Source of the DNA: Marinomonas pollencensis
Lineage (GTDB): Bacteria > Pseudomonadota > Gammaproteobacteria > Pseudomonadales > Marinomonadaceae
Reading direction: 5' to 3'
Assembly: GCF_003387375.1 (NCBI RefSeq)
Contig: NZ_QUNG01000001.1
Span: forward strand, 518,510-582,509
DNA length: 64,000 bases
The position numbers and the translations under genes are program-made. Of the stretch, positions 43,224 through 51,750 are shown one piece after another; the first letter of the stretch is position 1; each line of letters opens with the position of its first letter. A model generated the notes under the pieces. The model did not search any database. It was not told the origin of the DNA and saw nothing but the letters and a program-made list of their open reading frames with translations.

Positions 43224-43643
43224 TCATTTATTATCTGGTAAGGCATCGTAGTGAGGCAGTTCATCTGTCACATTGAACCAACTTATTCTTTCACTATCAA
43301 ATACATGCCTTTCAGGCGGAAAGGCTTCCGGATTGTCTAAACTAGCAACAAAGAACCCCATAACAAGCTGGCCTTGCCACTCAGCCTCATAAGACAGTGA
43401 CGTGCCACAACCAGAACAAAACGTCCTAATCACTCCGGGTGACGATTGATAGCTTTTTCGCTGGCCTTTAATAAACTGAACCTGATCAGGCAAATACACA
43501 GCATAAACAACCGCTAGCGCACCAGTAGACCTTCGGCAATCCTCACAGTGGCAAAAAGACACATACACAGGCTTACCGTCCAGCTGATATCTAATAGCGC
43601 CACAATGGCAGCCTCCAAATTGCGTTTCATCCCTTTTGTTCAT
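43224..43643 (-). CDS. GFA/CENP-V family zinc protein
   Basis: The 139-residue protein belongs to the glutathione-dependent formaldehyde-activating (GFA/CENP-V) fold. Zinc-binding cysteines are readable in GGCHCGAIRYQL, FCHCEDCRRSTG and RTFCSGCGTSLSYE. The ATG at 43643 has AAAGG five bases upstream. A GTG two codons earlier is less well placed. The family has mixed functions and the real reaction is not known. Confidence 0.85.
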   Translation of the reverse strand: MNKRDETQFGGCHCGAIRYQLDGKPVYVSFCHCEDCRRSTGALAVVYAVYLPDQVQFIKGQRKSYQSSPGVIRTFCSGCGTSLSYEAEWQGQLVMGFFVASLDNPEAFPPERHVFDSERISWFNVTDELPHYDALPDNK

Positions 43644-43776
43644 GATCACCTTTAATAACCAGTTGATAGAAATAAAAGTTACCAGATTCCCAACTATTGC
43701 CCTTATAAAGACTCAGAGAGCTTGCTCCATTTTTGTTTTGATTCAGGATTAACCATGCCTGTCATAAATGGATTAA

Positions 43777-44184
43777 CTAGCCCCAAGAAACGGACATTTT
43801 GAAGTACGAAATACCTGACTTTTGAAACTCCTCGCCTTCAACGCACAAGCCATATTTTTGATAAAAAGAACGAGCTGTGGCTCGAGCGTCACACCAGAAA
43901 TAATTCACTTTAGCAAATTTCAAATCATCGACGAGATACTCAATTACCTGAGAACCAATTCCTCGACCTTGATATTCAGGCAAGGTAGCAAACTTTCTAA
44001 GCCTAGCCTCATGCCCGTTTCGATATACAGATGCGACGCAAACCAATGTATCCCCAATAAACGCACCATAATGCGTCGCAGAGTCATCCCCCTCCACCTC
44101 ACAAAATGAAGGTAATTTATCAGGCCATAAAACTTGATGCCTAATAGGCAAAACCTCTTCTGTAGTGACTTGCTGTATATACAT
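43777..44184 (-). CDS. GNAT-family N-acetyltransferase
   Basis: The 135-residue protein has the acetyl-CoA-binding motif RKFATLPEYQGRGIGSQVIEYLVDD in the second half and FYQKYGL near the end, standard for GNAT enzymes. The start at 44184 has GAGGG four to five bases upstream. An ATG six codons earlier has its purine run too close. The substrate is not known. Confidence 0.82.
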   Translation of the reverse strand: MYIQQVTTEEVLPIRHQVLWPDKLPSFCEVEGDDSATHYGAFIGDTLVCVASVYRNGHEARLRKFATLPEYQGRGIGSQVIEYLVDDLKFAKVNYFWCDARATARSFYQKYGLCVEGEEFQKSGISYFKMSVSWG

Positions 44185-44511
44185 CTTTCCCTCTAAATTC
44201 ATAGCCTCACACTATGCTTCAACCCACAATGAAAACACAGCCCCCCCAAATATGACAGGCACAAATCTATCTTTGACAGGCACAGTATAAAACCACTAAA
44301 TACAAAGCCCCTAGAACAAGACAGGCAGCTTTTAAAAGCAGTAAAAACAAGCAATGAATGAACCGACTAAGAAATAATTAACTTGAACAAAGTACATGGG
44401 GAAATATTCGAGACGAAATCGCTCAATATTCCCTAAAAATGGAAGCATTAGTTTTTTTTAAACACCAGAACGCCTCAGCACAAGGCCGATAAGCAATAAT
44501 GTGATTTTCTA
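44185..44511. other. Intergenic region with GACAGGCA motifs
   Basis: No gene is seen. TGACAGGCAC occurs at 44253-44262 and 44274-44283, 21 bases apart, and CAAGACAGGCA at 44317-44327. The last is the inverse of TGCCTGTCTTG, which occurs twice on the other side of the transposase gene. These are probably sequences recognised by or left by that element. Confidence 0.5.
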
Positions 44512-45477
44512 TTAGGCCAGTAGCTTAATGCTTTTCCTATTGCATTGTCGCTGGTGTGATTCACAGTAATGATCGATAGACAGTTCTTGTCCAACAACAG
44601 AACCTGTTCTCGCTTCAAACTCTGTCGCAATACAAAGCCAGTTTTCAGATGATATGTTCAACCTTTGCAGAATAGGAAGTAACGACACATCGATAGACCC
44701 TCTTTTACCAGCTTTCACTATTCGCCCTGTCATATCGAGCAGCACCAAGTAATCCACTAGTTCAAAAGGCAAACCGTTTGGGCTGCCTGTTCGTGGATTT
44801 CCAACAAAAGGGTATAACGCCTTGGGTTGATGCTTTGCTTTCACTGCCACCACTCGCTTCTTAATACTGGTGAAGTCTGAATCTTCTGGTGTCTCGCTGA
44901 TACCTGACCTTATTGGATTTAAATCGACATACGCCATACAAGCCATAACCGCCGCTTCATCAAGCAGAGCCTGAGATTTAAAGCGACCTTCCCAAAAATG
45001 ACCCGTACACTTATCTTCCGCATTGGCCTTTCGAGCAATCGGCTCATTCAGCTCTTTCATAAACCAGCTTAAATCTATTAAGCGTGCCCGATAGGTTTCT
45101 GCTGCGGCTTCTGCTAAAGCAATCACATAGGCGGGAAGCGTACCGCCGCCCACATATTGTTGAGTAAACGACGTACCTTTATGAAGTCGATGCCAACGCT
45201 CTAGCACCTCAAACACAGACCAATTTTTTGCGCTATCTGAATCAATATGGAGCACCACATGAAGATGGTTAGTCATCACAGCATAAGCACAAACATCTAT
45301 CGAAAAGACACTCGCTAGAAACAGTAAACGACTCTCTACCCAGCTTCGTCTATGCTCGTAACTGGTACCGGTAAACGAGTCCTCACCACATAAAAATGCC
45401 CGGCGAACACATCGCGCAACACAATGGTAATAAGGGGTATCGTCCAAACAGACTTGCTGGCTTCTTGGCATTGGCAT
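44512..45477 (-). CDS. REP-associated tyrosine transposase (Y1, RAYT family)
   Basis: The 321-residue protein is a Y1 HUH-type transposase-like enzyme. The metal-binding HUH motif is in AVMTNHLHVVLHID, and the RAYT-typical block KCTGHFWEGRFKSQALLDEAAVMACMAYVDLNPIRSG follows near 155-190. The C-terminal extension beyond residue 230 is longer than in IS200. The opening PRSQQVCLDDTPYYHCVARCVRRAFLCGED is also typical. AGGAG lies seven bases before the ATG. RAYTs are usually domesticated single-copy genes that move small palindromic repeats and not themselves. Confidence 0.88.
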   Translation of the reverse strand: MPMPRSQQVCLDDTPYYHCVARCVRRAFLCGEDSFTGTSYEHRRSWVESRLLFLASVFSIDVCAYAVMTNHLHVVLHIDSDSAKNWSVFEVLERWHRLHKGTSFTQQYVGGGTLPAYVIALAEAAAETYRARLIDLSWFMKELNEPIARKANAEDKCTGHFWEGRFKSQALLDEAAVMACMAYVDLNPIRSGISETPEDSDFTSIKKRVVAVKAKHQPKALYPFVGNPRTGSPNGLPFELVDYLVLLDMTGRIVKAGKRGSIDVSLLPILQRLNISSENWLCIATEFEARTGSVVGQELSIDHYCESHQRQCNRKSIKLLA

Positions 45478-45733
45478 CCTTCAGCTCCTCTTCCTTGAGA
45501 AAACAAACCGTAAGTATAGAAGAGGTCTGGAAAATAAGCTGAAAAGAACTCAAAGGCGGTTATTCATTGACTTTGTAATATGCCTGTCTTGGTTGGACTT
45601 GGCATTAGCATCCTTCAGCTCCTCTTCCTTGAGAAAACAAACCGTAAGTATAGAAGAGGTCTGGAAAACAAGCTAAAAAGAGCTCAAAGGCTGATATTTA
45701 TTGACTTTGTGATATGCCTGTCTTGGTTTGGAA
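45467..45733. repeat. Two tandem copies of a 134-base unit
   Basis: Copy 1 (45467-45600) and copy 2 (45601-45733) are nearly identical over their length with scattered differences (for example CATTGGCAT against CATTAGCAT). Each contains the inverted pair CCTCTTC / GAAGAGG and TGCCTGTCTTG. Copy 1 includes the transposase ribosome site and first codons. Copy 2 repeats them and opens a 15-residue stub (45564-45611, minus strand). Confidence 0.9.
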
Positions 45734-45915
45734 GGGAAGGTATCTGTGATCTATACGTCAAATGACGTACCTCTCTGGGTCATTCTGCGAATACGTTTCT
45801 TGTGGCTTTCTAGGGATACTGGTCTGGCTCACGGAATACGAGGGTGTTTAGCCCACTACTCTGTTCTGTCATCAAGATTCCCCATTAGAAAGATAACGAA
45901 TAGGAAGACTCAACA
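45734..45915 (+). promoter_or_regulatory. urtA upstream region with palindrome
   Basis: This short region between the RAYT repeats and urtA must hold the urt promoter. TACGTCA-AA-TGACGTA (45754-45769) is a palindrome with perfect seven-base arms about 146 bases before the urtA ATG. No convincing sigma-54 (GG-N10-GC) element is seen, though nitrogen control of urt genes would be expected. Confidence 0.4.
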
Positions 45916-47196
45916 ATGAAGATTAAAACGTTAGTTTCTGCGCTTGCTTTAACCGGCGCCACGCTGGTTGCTGTGCCTTCTTGGGCTGCAGACACGATTA
46001 AAGTCGGTGTGTTGCACTCTTTATCAGGCACCATGGCAATTTCTGAAAGCGCTTTGAAAGACACTGTGTTGATGCTGATTAAAGAGCAAAACGAGAAAGG
46101 TGGTTTGCTCGGTAAGCAGATTGAACCTGTGGTGGTTGACCCAGCGTCTAATTGGCCTTTGTTTGCGGAGAAAGCCCGCGAGTTAATCAGTAAAGACAAG
46201 GTCGATGTGATTTTCGGTAGTTGGACATCCGTGTCTCGTAAATCGGTGCTTCCTGTTCTTCAAGAGCTCAATGGCTTGATGTTTTATCCGGTGCAATTCG
46301 AAGGGGAAGAGTCATCTAAAAATATTTTCTACACCGGCGCTGCGCCAAATCAACAGGCTATTCCTGCAGTGGATTACCTAATGAATGACCTAGGTGTGAA
46401 ACGTTTTGTACTGGCAGGCACAGATTACGTATACCCACGTACCACAAACAAGATTCTAGAAGCTTATTTGAAATCCAAAGGCGTCCCAGAAAAAGACATC
46501 ATGGTGAATTACACGCCATTTGGTCAGTCTGATTGGCAGTCCATTGTTTCTCAAATCAAGAACTTTGGTAGCCAAGGGGTTAAAACCGCCGTGGTCTCCA
46601 CCATTAATGGCGATGCCAACGTGCCTTTTTATAAAGAGCTTGCCAACCAAGGCATTTCGTCAGAAGACATTCCAGTGGTCGCTTTCTCTGTGGGCGAGCA
46701 AGAGCTTTCTGGTCTAGATGCTGAGCCCTTAGTCGGCCATTTGGCTGCTTGGAATTACTTTCAAAGCGTAGACACGCCTGAAAACGAGCATTTTATTGAG
46801 TCTTGGAAAACCTTTAAGCAGGATCCAAACGCCGTCACCAATGATCCGATGGAAGCCACTTATATTGGTTTCAATATGTGGGTTAACGCGGTGGAAAAAG
46901 CCGGTACCACAGACGTAGACAGTGTAGAAAAAGCCATGATAGGTCAGGAGTTTCCAAACCTGACAGGTGGCACTGCGGTAATGAATAAAAACCATTACTT
47001 AAGCAAACCGGTATTAATTGGTGAAATCCAAGACGACGGCCAATTCGAGACAGTCTGGGAAACCGACGGCACCGTGGCGGGGGATTCTTGGTCAGATTAT
47101 TTACCAAGTTCTCAAAACGTGATTGCTGATTGGACTGCTCCGATCCATTGCGGACATTACAACACAGTGACTAAGAAGTGTTCAGGCGAGAACTAA
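45916..47196 (+). CDS. urtA: Urea ABC transporter, substrate-binding protein
   Basis: UrtA binds urea in the periplasm. The 426-residue precursor has a signal peptide ending in PSWA, then DTIKVGVLHSLSGTMAISE, the UrtA-typical opening, VDPASNWPLFAEKARELI, FYPVQFEGEESSKNIFYTGAAPNQQ and, near the end, HCGHYNTVTKKC. It heads the urtABCDE operon immediately upstream of the urease genes. A terminator-like hairpin follows the gene, which would raise its level over the membrane components. Confidence 0.95.
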   Translation: MKIKTLVSALALTGATLVAVPSWAADTIKVGVLHSLSGTMAISESALKDTVLMLIKEQNEKGGLLGKQIEPVVVDPASNWPLFAEKARELISKDKVDVIFGSWTSVSRKSVLPVLQELNGLMFYPVQFEGEESSKNIFYTGAAPNQQAIPAVDYLMNDLGVKRFVLAGTDYVYPRTTNKILEAYLKSKGVPEKDIMVNYTPFGQSDWQSIVSQIKNFGSQGVKTAVVSTINGDANVPFYKELANQGISSEDIPVVAFSVGEQELSGLDAEPLVGHLAAWNYFQSVDTPENEHFIESWKTFKQDPNAVTNDPMEATYIGFNMWVNAVEKAGTTDVDSVEKAMIGQEFPNLTGGTAVMNKNHYLSKPVLIGEIQDDGQFETVWETDGTVAGDSWSDYLPSSQNVIADWTAPIHCGHYNTVTKKCSGEN

Positions 47197-47243
47197 TTTC
47201 TCACCTGTTGCACACACCATAATAGACCTCTCCCAAGGTTGTT

Positions 47244-47281
47244 TGGGCTCTCCCCTAGCTAGGGTCGGAGCCCACTTTTTT
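47244..47281 (+). terminator. Intercistronic attenuator-like hairpin between urtA and urtB
   Basis: TGGGCTC (47244-47250) pairs with GAGCCCA (47268-47274), with an inner palindrome CCCTAGCTAGGG (47253-47264), followed by six T. It should partly terminate after urtA, as is common after binding-protein genes. Confidence 0.8.
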
Positions 47282-47359
47282 CTGCTCGTAGTGGTTAATT
47301 CTCTCAGTTCACACTACGAGACTTGCAAGCGACATCAAGTTATTCATCACCCACGGAGC

Positions 47360-49003
47360 ATGACCTTGAGACACTTCCTTGTACTTTTATGCTGTCTTGT
47401 CGGCCTCTTTTCTTCACCGGCTTTCAGTGCAGACTCTACCACCTCACACAGCCTCTCTGACAATCAGGCACCACCAGCGCTGGCTCCTCTGATGCTGAAA
47501 CTTACCCAAGAAAAATACAGTAAGTTACTGCCCGTTTTGAAGGAGATCGAGGCCAATAGCAATGAAACTACTGCCTCTTTGTTTCGCATTATGATGCAGG
47601 GCGATTTGTATTTCATCAAAACCAACAAACAATTAGTCCAACATTTTAAAGACAATGGGAAAGACCTATATCAAGGAATTTTCAGCCAAAAAGTGATCGC
47701 TGATGTAACCAAGCGCAGCGTGACTAAAATAAAAGTGAATAATCGCTTGCGGGGTTATTTGCGCACTGCGATTGCTCGTATTCAGTTAACCTCTGCTTCT
47801 GCCGAGATACGCCTAAGCGCAGTCCAAGAGCTATTATCTAACTTAGATGATGACACCGTCGCCATGATAGAAGCCCTCTATTCCAGCGAAACGAACAAAG
47901 ACGTTAAAGCAGAAATGGGGCTCGCCTTAGCCATTAACACCGCCCTAAGCACTGAGCTGCCGAACTCCACTCGTATTGCTGCAATACACCGCTTATCTAG
48001 CAGTTTGGAAAACACCGTACGTAATAAGCTCACTCAACTCACTAACCAAGACAACCCTGCTATTAAGACAGCGGCACAACAAGCGTTAAGTAGCATTAGC
48101 CAGCGCACCGAACGCTTTGCTTTTTTAAATCAATTATTTTTTGGTCTTAGCCTAGGTTCAGTACTGCTGCTGGCTTCCATCGGTTTAGCCATTACCTTTG
48201 GGGTGATGGGGGTAATCAATATGGCCCACGGTGAAATGATCATGCTCGGCGCTTACACCACGTATGTGGTTCAGTTGATGATGCCTAATTACATCGACTA
48301 CTCGATTTGGGTAGCGATCCCGGCGGCCTTTATTGTGTCAGGCTTAGTCGGCGTGTTGATCGAGCGCCTTGTGATTCGCCATTTACACGGCAGGCCATTG
48401 GAAACCTTGCTGGCAACCTTTGGTATCAGTCTAATTTTGCAACAACTGGTACGTACTATTTTCTCGCCATTGAATCGTCAGGTGGCTTCCCCAAGCTGGA
48501 TGAGTGGTTCCTGGGAAATCAACCCAGTGCTCTCCCTCACTTTAAATCGTTTGTATATTTTAGCCTTTTCCCTATTGGTATTTATGGCGCTGGTGATGGT
48601 GCTGAAGAAAACCTCTTTAGGGTTGAACGTGCGCGCCGTGTCGCAAAACCGCAACATGGCTAAAGCCATGGGCGTGAAAACAGATTGGATTGACGCCATA
48701 ACCTTTGCTCTAGGTTCAGGTATTGCTGGAATCGCAGGGGTGGCTCTGAGCCAACTGACCAATGTCGGGCCAAATTTAGGTCAAGATTACATCATCAATT
48801 CCTTCATGGTTGTGGTGTTTGGCGGGGTAGGAAATTTGCTGGGCACCTTAGTCGCTGCGTTTAGTTTAGGCATTGCGACCAAGTTCTTAGAACCTATGAC
48901 AGGAGCGGTTCTGTCCACCATTTTAGTCTTGGTATTTATTATCTTGTTTATTCAAAAACGTCCTAAAGGACTCTTTCCACAAAAAGGCAGGGCCGCAGAA
49001 TGA
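47360..49003 (+). CDS. urtB: Urea ABC transporter, permease UrtB
   Basis: UrtB is one of two membrane subunits. The frame opens with TTG at 47243 inside the hairpin, but the ATG at 47360 gives a proper signal (MTLRHFLVLLCCLVGLFSSPAFSA) and 547 residues. As in other proteobacterial UrtB proteins, a periplasmic helical domain of about 250 residues precedes the LivH-like permease domain (LGSVLLLASIGLAITFGVMGVINMAHGEMIMLGAY onward). Its stop overlaps the urtC start (ATGA). Confidence 0.93.
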   Translation: MTLRHFLVLLCCLVGLFSSPAFSADSTTSHSLSDNQAPPALAPLMLKLTQEKYSKLLPVLKEIEANSNETTASLFRIMMQGDLYFIKTNKQLVQHFKDNGKDLYQGIFSQKVIADVTKRSVTKIKVNNRLRGYLRTAIARIQLTSASAEIRLSAVQELLSNLDDDTVAMIEALYSSETNKDVKAEMGLALAINTALSTELPNSTRIAAIHRLSSSLENTVRNKLTQLTNQDNPAIKTAAQQALSSISQRTERFAFLNQLFFGLSLGSVLLLASIGLAITFGVMGVINMAHGEMIMLGAYTTYVVQLMMPNYIDYSIWVAIPAAFIVSGLVGVLIERLVIRHLHGRPLETLLATFGISLILQQLVRTIFSPLNRQVASPSWMSGSWEINPVLSLTLNRLYILAFSLLVFMALVMVLKKTSLGLNVRAVSQNRNMAKAMGVKTDWIDAITFALGSGIAGIAGVALSQLTNVGPNLGQDYIINSFMVVVFGGVGNLLGTLVAAFSLGIATKFLEPMTGAVLSTILVLVFIILFIQKRPKGLFPQKGRAAE

Positions 49004-50133
49004 GTTCCATTATTCAGTATTTTTCAGCTGGACGTCAGTCCGGTAAACACACCATGCCATTCGTGATTATTCTATTAACTGTCACTGCCTTGGCGTGTGT
49101 GTCTAATCTCTATTTGCCTGCAGATTCTGCCTTGCATGTGAGTACTTACTCCATCACTTTGCTCGGCAAATACTTATGCTATGCCCTATTGGCGTTGGCG
49201 GTGGATATTATCTGGGGATATTGCGGTATTTTGAGCCTAGGACACGGGGCTTTCTTCGCCCTAGGTGGTTATGCCATGGGCATGTATCTAATGCGCCAAA
49301 TCGGTGACCGTGGCGCCTACGGCAATCCAGATTTACCCGATTTTATGGTGTTTTTAGGCTGGAAAGAGCTGCCATGGTTTTGGCACGGTATGGATCAGTT
49401 CTGGTTTGCCATGCTCATGGCGGTGCTGATTCCTGGCTTATTGGCGTTTGTGTTTGGCTGGCTGGCCTTTCGCTCACGGGTAACTGGGGTGTATTTATCC
49501 ATCATGACGCAAGCACTCACTTACGCTCTGTTACTGGCTTTCTTTCGCAATGAAATGGGCTTTGGCGGTAATAATGGCTTAACTGACTTTAAAGATATCT
49601 TAGGCTTTAGTTTGCAGTCTGACACCACTCGAGTCAGCTTATTTGCTTTAACCGCTCTGGTGCTCGCGGTGGTGTTTGTTGTCAGCCACAAGATCCTTTC
49701 CTCTCGCTTTGGCAAGGTGGTGTTGGCGATCCGTGATGCGGAATCTCGGGCGCGCTTTATCGGCTATCGTACCGACCGCTATAAGGTTTGGTTGTTTGTT
49801 TTTTCTGCGGTCATCGCCGGCATTGCAGGCGCTTTGTATGTGCCTCAAGTTGGCATTATTAATCCTGGGGAGTTCTCCCCTATTAACTCCATCGAAATGG
49901 TGATCTGGGTCGCGGTTGGCGGTCGCGGCACCTTGATTGGCGCGATCATTGGCGCTCTCTTGGTGAATTATGCCAAAACCCGTTTCACCGCGATTTTACC
50001 CGAGGCTTGGCTGTTTGCTTTGGGTGGTTTGTTTGTCCTAGTCACTCTGTATTTGCCGAAAGGCATCGTGGGGTTATACACGCAACTGCTGTCAAAGCGC
50101 CAACCACCAGCCACTAAGGAGTCCGAAGCATGA
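49000..50133 (+). CDS. urtC: Urea ABC transporter, permease UrtC
   Basis: The 377-residue LivM-like permease has about nine to ten membrane segments. YALLALAVDIIWGYCGILSLGHGAFFALGGYAMGMYLM and SRVTGVYLSIMTQALTYALLLAFFRNEMGFGGNNGLTDF are typical of UrtC. It overlaps urtB and urtD by four bases at each end, a tight translational chain. Confidence 0.94.
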   Translation: MSSIIQYFSAGRQSGKHTMPFVIILLTVTALACVSNLYLPADSALHVSTYSITLLGKYLCYALLALAVDIIWGYCGILSLGHGAFFALGGYAMGMYLMRQIGDRGAYGNPDLPDFMVFLGWKELPWFWHGMDQFWFAMLMAVLIPGLLAFVFGWLAFRSRVTGVYLSIMTQALTYALLLAFFRNEMGFGGNNGLTDFKDILGFSLQSDTTRVSLFALTALVLAVVFVVSHKILSSRFGKVVLAIRDAESRARFIGYRTDRYKVWLFVFSAVIAGIAGALYVPQVGIINPGEFSPINSIEMVIWVAVGGRGTLIGAIIGALLVNYAKTRFTAILPEAWLFALGGLFVLVTLYLPKGIVGLYTQLLSKRQPPATKESEA

Positions 50134-51005
50134 GCGCGATTAAAAATACCGTAGAATCACTACGTGAGACCTTCCGGCCTGATCAGGTGTGGCCTTTTTT
50201 AGCACCCACTAATACTAAGGTGAATGTAGATAAAGAAGTCATTCTTTATGTGGAAGACGTCAACCTCAGCTTTGATGGCTTCAAAGCTCTAAACCATTTA
50301 AACCTTTATATTAATGATGGTGAATTACGCTGTTTGATTGGCGCCAATGGCGCAGGCAAGACCACCTTAATGGATGTCATCACAGGCAAAACCCAATGTG
50401 ATTCAGGCAGCGTCTTTTTCGGTCAAAACCACAATCTTCTCAATAAAGGTGAAGCTGAAATCGCCCAGCTCGGTATTGGTCGAAAATTCCAAAAACCCAC
50501 GGTATTCGAAGAGCAAACCGTGTTTGATAATTTAGAACTTTCACTTAAAACTGACAAAGGTGTGCTGCCGACACTCATCTCTCGACTTACGTCAACGCAA
50601 ATAGATCGTATTGATGATGTGCTCAATATCATCGGTCTTGCTGGGCATCGTTTTTTGCTCGCAGGTGCCTTATCCCACGGCCAAAAACAATGGTTAGAAA
50701 TTGGCATGTTACTTGTATCTGACCCTAGGCTGTTATTGATAGATGAGCCTGTCGCAGGCATGACGGCGCAAGAAACAGAACGCACCGCTGAGCTATTAAC
50801 CTCTTTGGCGGGAGAGCGAACCGTCATAGTCGTGGAACACGACATGGAGTTTGTGCGCAGCATTGCTCGTACGGTCACCGTATTACACCAGGGTTCGGTG
50901 CTTGCTGAAGGCACTATGGATCAGATCCAAAACAACCAAGATGTGATTGAAGTCTACTTAGGAGAAGAGAGTCAAGAAGACGAGAGCCAAGGAGCAAACT
51001 CATGA
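50130..51005 (+). CDS. urtD: Urea ABC transporter, ATPase UrtD
   Basis: The 291-residue LivG-like ATPase has Walker A GANGAGKTT, the signature region LSHGQKQWLEIGMLL (SHGQ in place of SGGQ, normal for UrtD), and Walker B LLLIDEPVAGM. An N-terminal extension of about 30 residues precedes the ATPase core. It overlaps urtC and urtE by four bases each. Confidence 0.94.
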   Translation: MSAIKNTVESLRETFRPDQVWPFLAPTNTKVNVDKEVILYVEDVNLSFDGFKALNHLNLYINDGELRCLIGANGAGKTTLMDVITGKTQCDSGSVFFGQNHNLLNKGEAEIAQLGIGRKFQKPTVFEEQTVFDNLELSLKTDKGVLPTLISRLTSTQIDRIDDVLNIIGLAGHRFLLAGALSHGQKQWLEIGMLLVSDPRLLLIDEPVAGMTAQETERTAELLTSLAGERTVIVVEHDMEFVRSIARTVTVLHQGSVLAEGTMDQIQNNQDVIEVYLGEESQEDESQGANS

Positions 51006-51709
51006 TTTCAATAAAAAATGTCGATCAGCTATACGGTGGCACGCAAATTCTCTGGGGGCTGGATCTAGACATTGAACCCGGTTCAATTACCTGCATTATG
51101 GGTCGAAATGGCGTCGGTAAAACCACCCTACTCAAGGCCATCATGGGGCTATTGCCAATAAAAAATGGTGAGATCATTATGAATGATACCGCTATTAATA
51201 AACAAAACCCTGAAAAACGCGCCTATGCAGGAATCGGTTACGTACCGCAAGGGCGAGATATTTTCCCGATGCTCACGGTAGAAGAAAACCTACGCATAGG
51301 CTTGCCGGTACGAAATAAAAAAAGCAAATTAAAAACCAACGAGATACCAGAAAAAATCTTTGATCTGTTTCCGGTATTAAAAGACATGCTACATCGTCGT
51401 GGTGGCGACCTTTCTGGCGGACAACAACAGCAATTGGCCATTGGCCGTGCACTAGTATTAGACCCAAAAGTTCTGATACTCGACGAACCTAATGAAGGCA
51501 TACAACCCAATATTGTTAAGCAAATCGGCGATGTAATTTTAAAGTTAAACGCCGAAGAAGGATTAACCGTCATTCTTGTCGAGCAAAAACTAGGCTTTGC
51601 AAGACGTGTCGGGAAGGAATTCCGTTTAATGGAAAAAGGTCGTATTGTAGCAGCAGACAAGATGGACAAACTGAACGATACCCTGATCAAACAGTATTTG
51701 GCGGTGTAG
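51002..51709 (+). CDS. urtE: Urea ABC transporter, ATPase UrtE
   Basis: The 235-residue LivF-like ATPase has Walker A GRNGVGKTT, signature LSGGQQQQLAIGRAL and Walker B VLILDEPNEGIQP, where the NEGIQP stretch is typical of UrtE. It is the last urt gene. ureD starts 41 bases later, so urt and ure may form one long transcript. Confidence 0.95.
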   Translation: MISIKNVDQLYGGTQILWGLDLDIEPGSITCIMGRNGVGKTTLLKAIMGLLPIKNGEIIMNDTAINKQNPEKRAYAGIGYVPQGRDIFPMLTVEENLRIGLPVRNKKSKLKTNEIPEKIFDLFPVLKDMLHRRGGDLSGGQQQQLAIGRALVLDPKVLILDEPNEGIQPNIVKQIGDVILKLNAEEGLTVILVEQKLGFARRVGKEFRLMEKGRIVAADKMDKLNDTLIKQYLAV

Positions 51710-51750
51710 CCCTAAATACTGCCTCAGGGCAATTTTTTGTTAAGGAAAAA

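Larger units (their letters stand above)
44317..45733. mobile_element. RAYT-type single-gene element with flanking 11-base inverted motifs
   Basis: The transposase gene at 44512-45477 is enclosed by CAAGACAGGCA (44317-44327) on one side and its inverse TGCCTGTCTTG at 45581-45591 and again at 45715-45725 on the other. The two right-hand copies belong to a 134-base tandem duplication. Exact ends and any target duplication cannot be fixed from one copy. Confidence 0.45.

Noticed and set aside
45467..45733. CRISPR-like repeat
   Set aside because: Only two long adjacent copies without spacers; it is a tandem duplication at the transposase end.
47243..47359. N-terminal extension of urtB from TTG at 47243
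   Set aside because: It lies in the intercistronic hairpin, and the start at 47360 gives a proper signal peptide.
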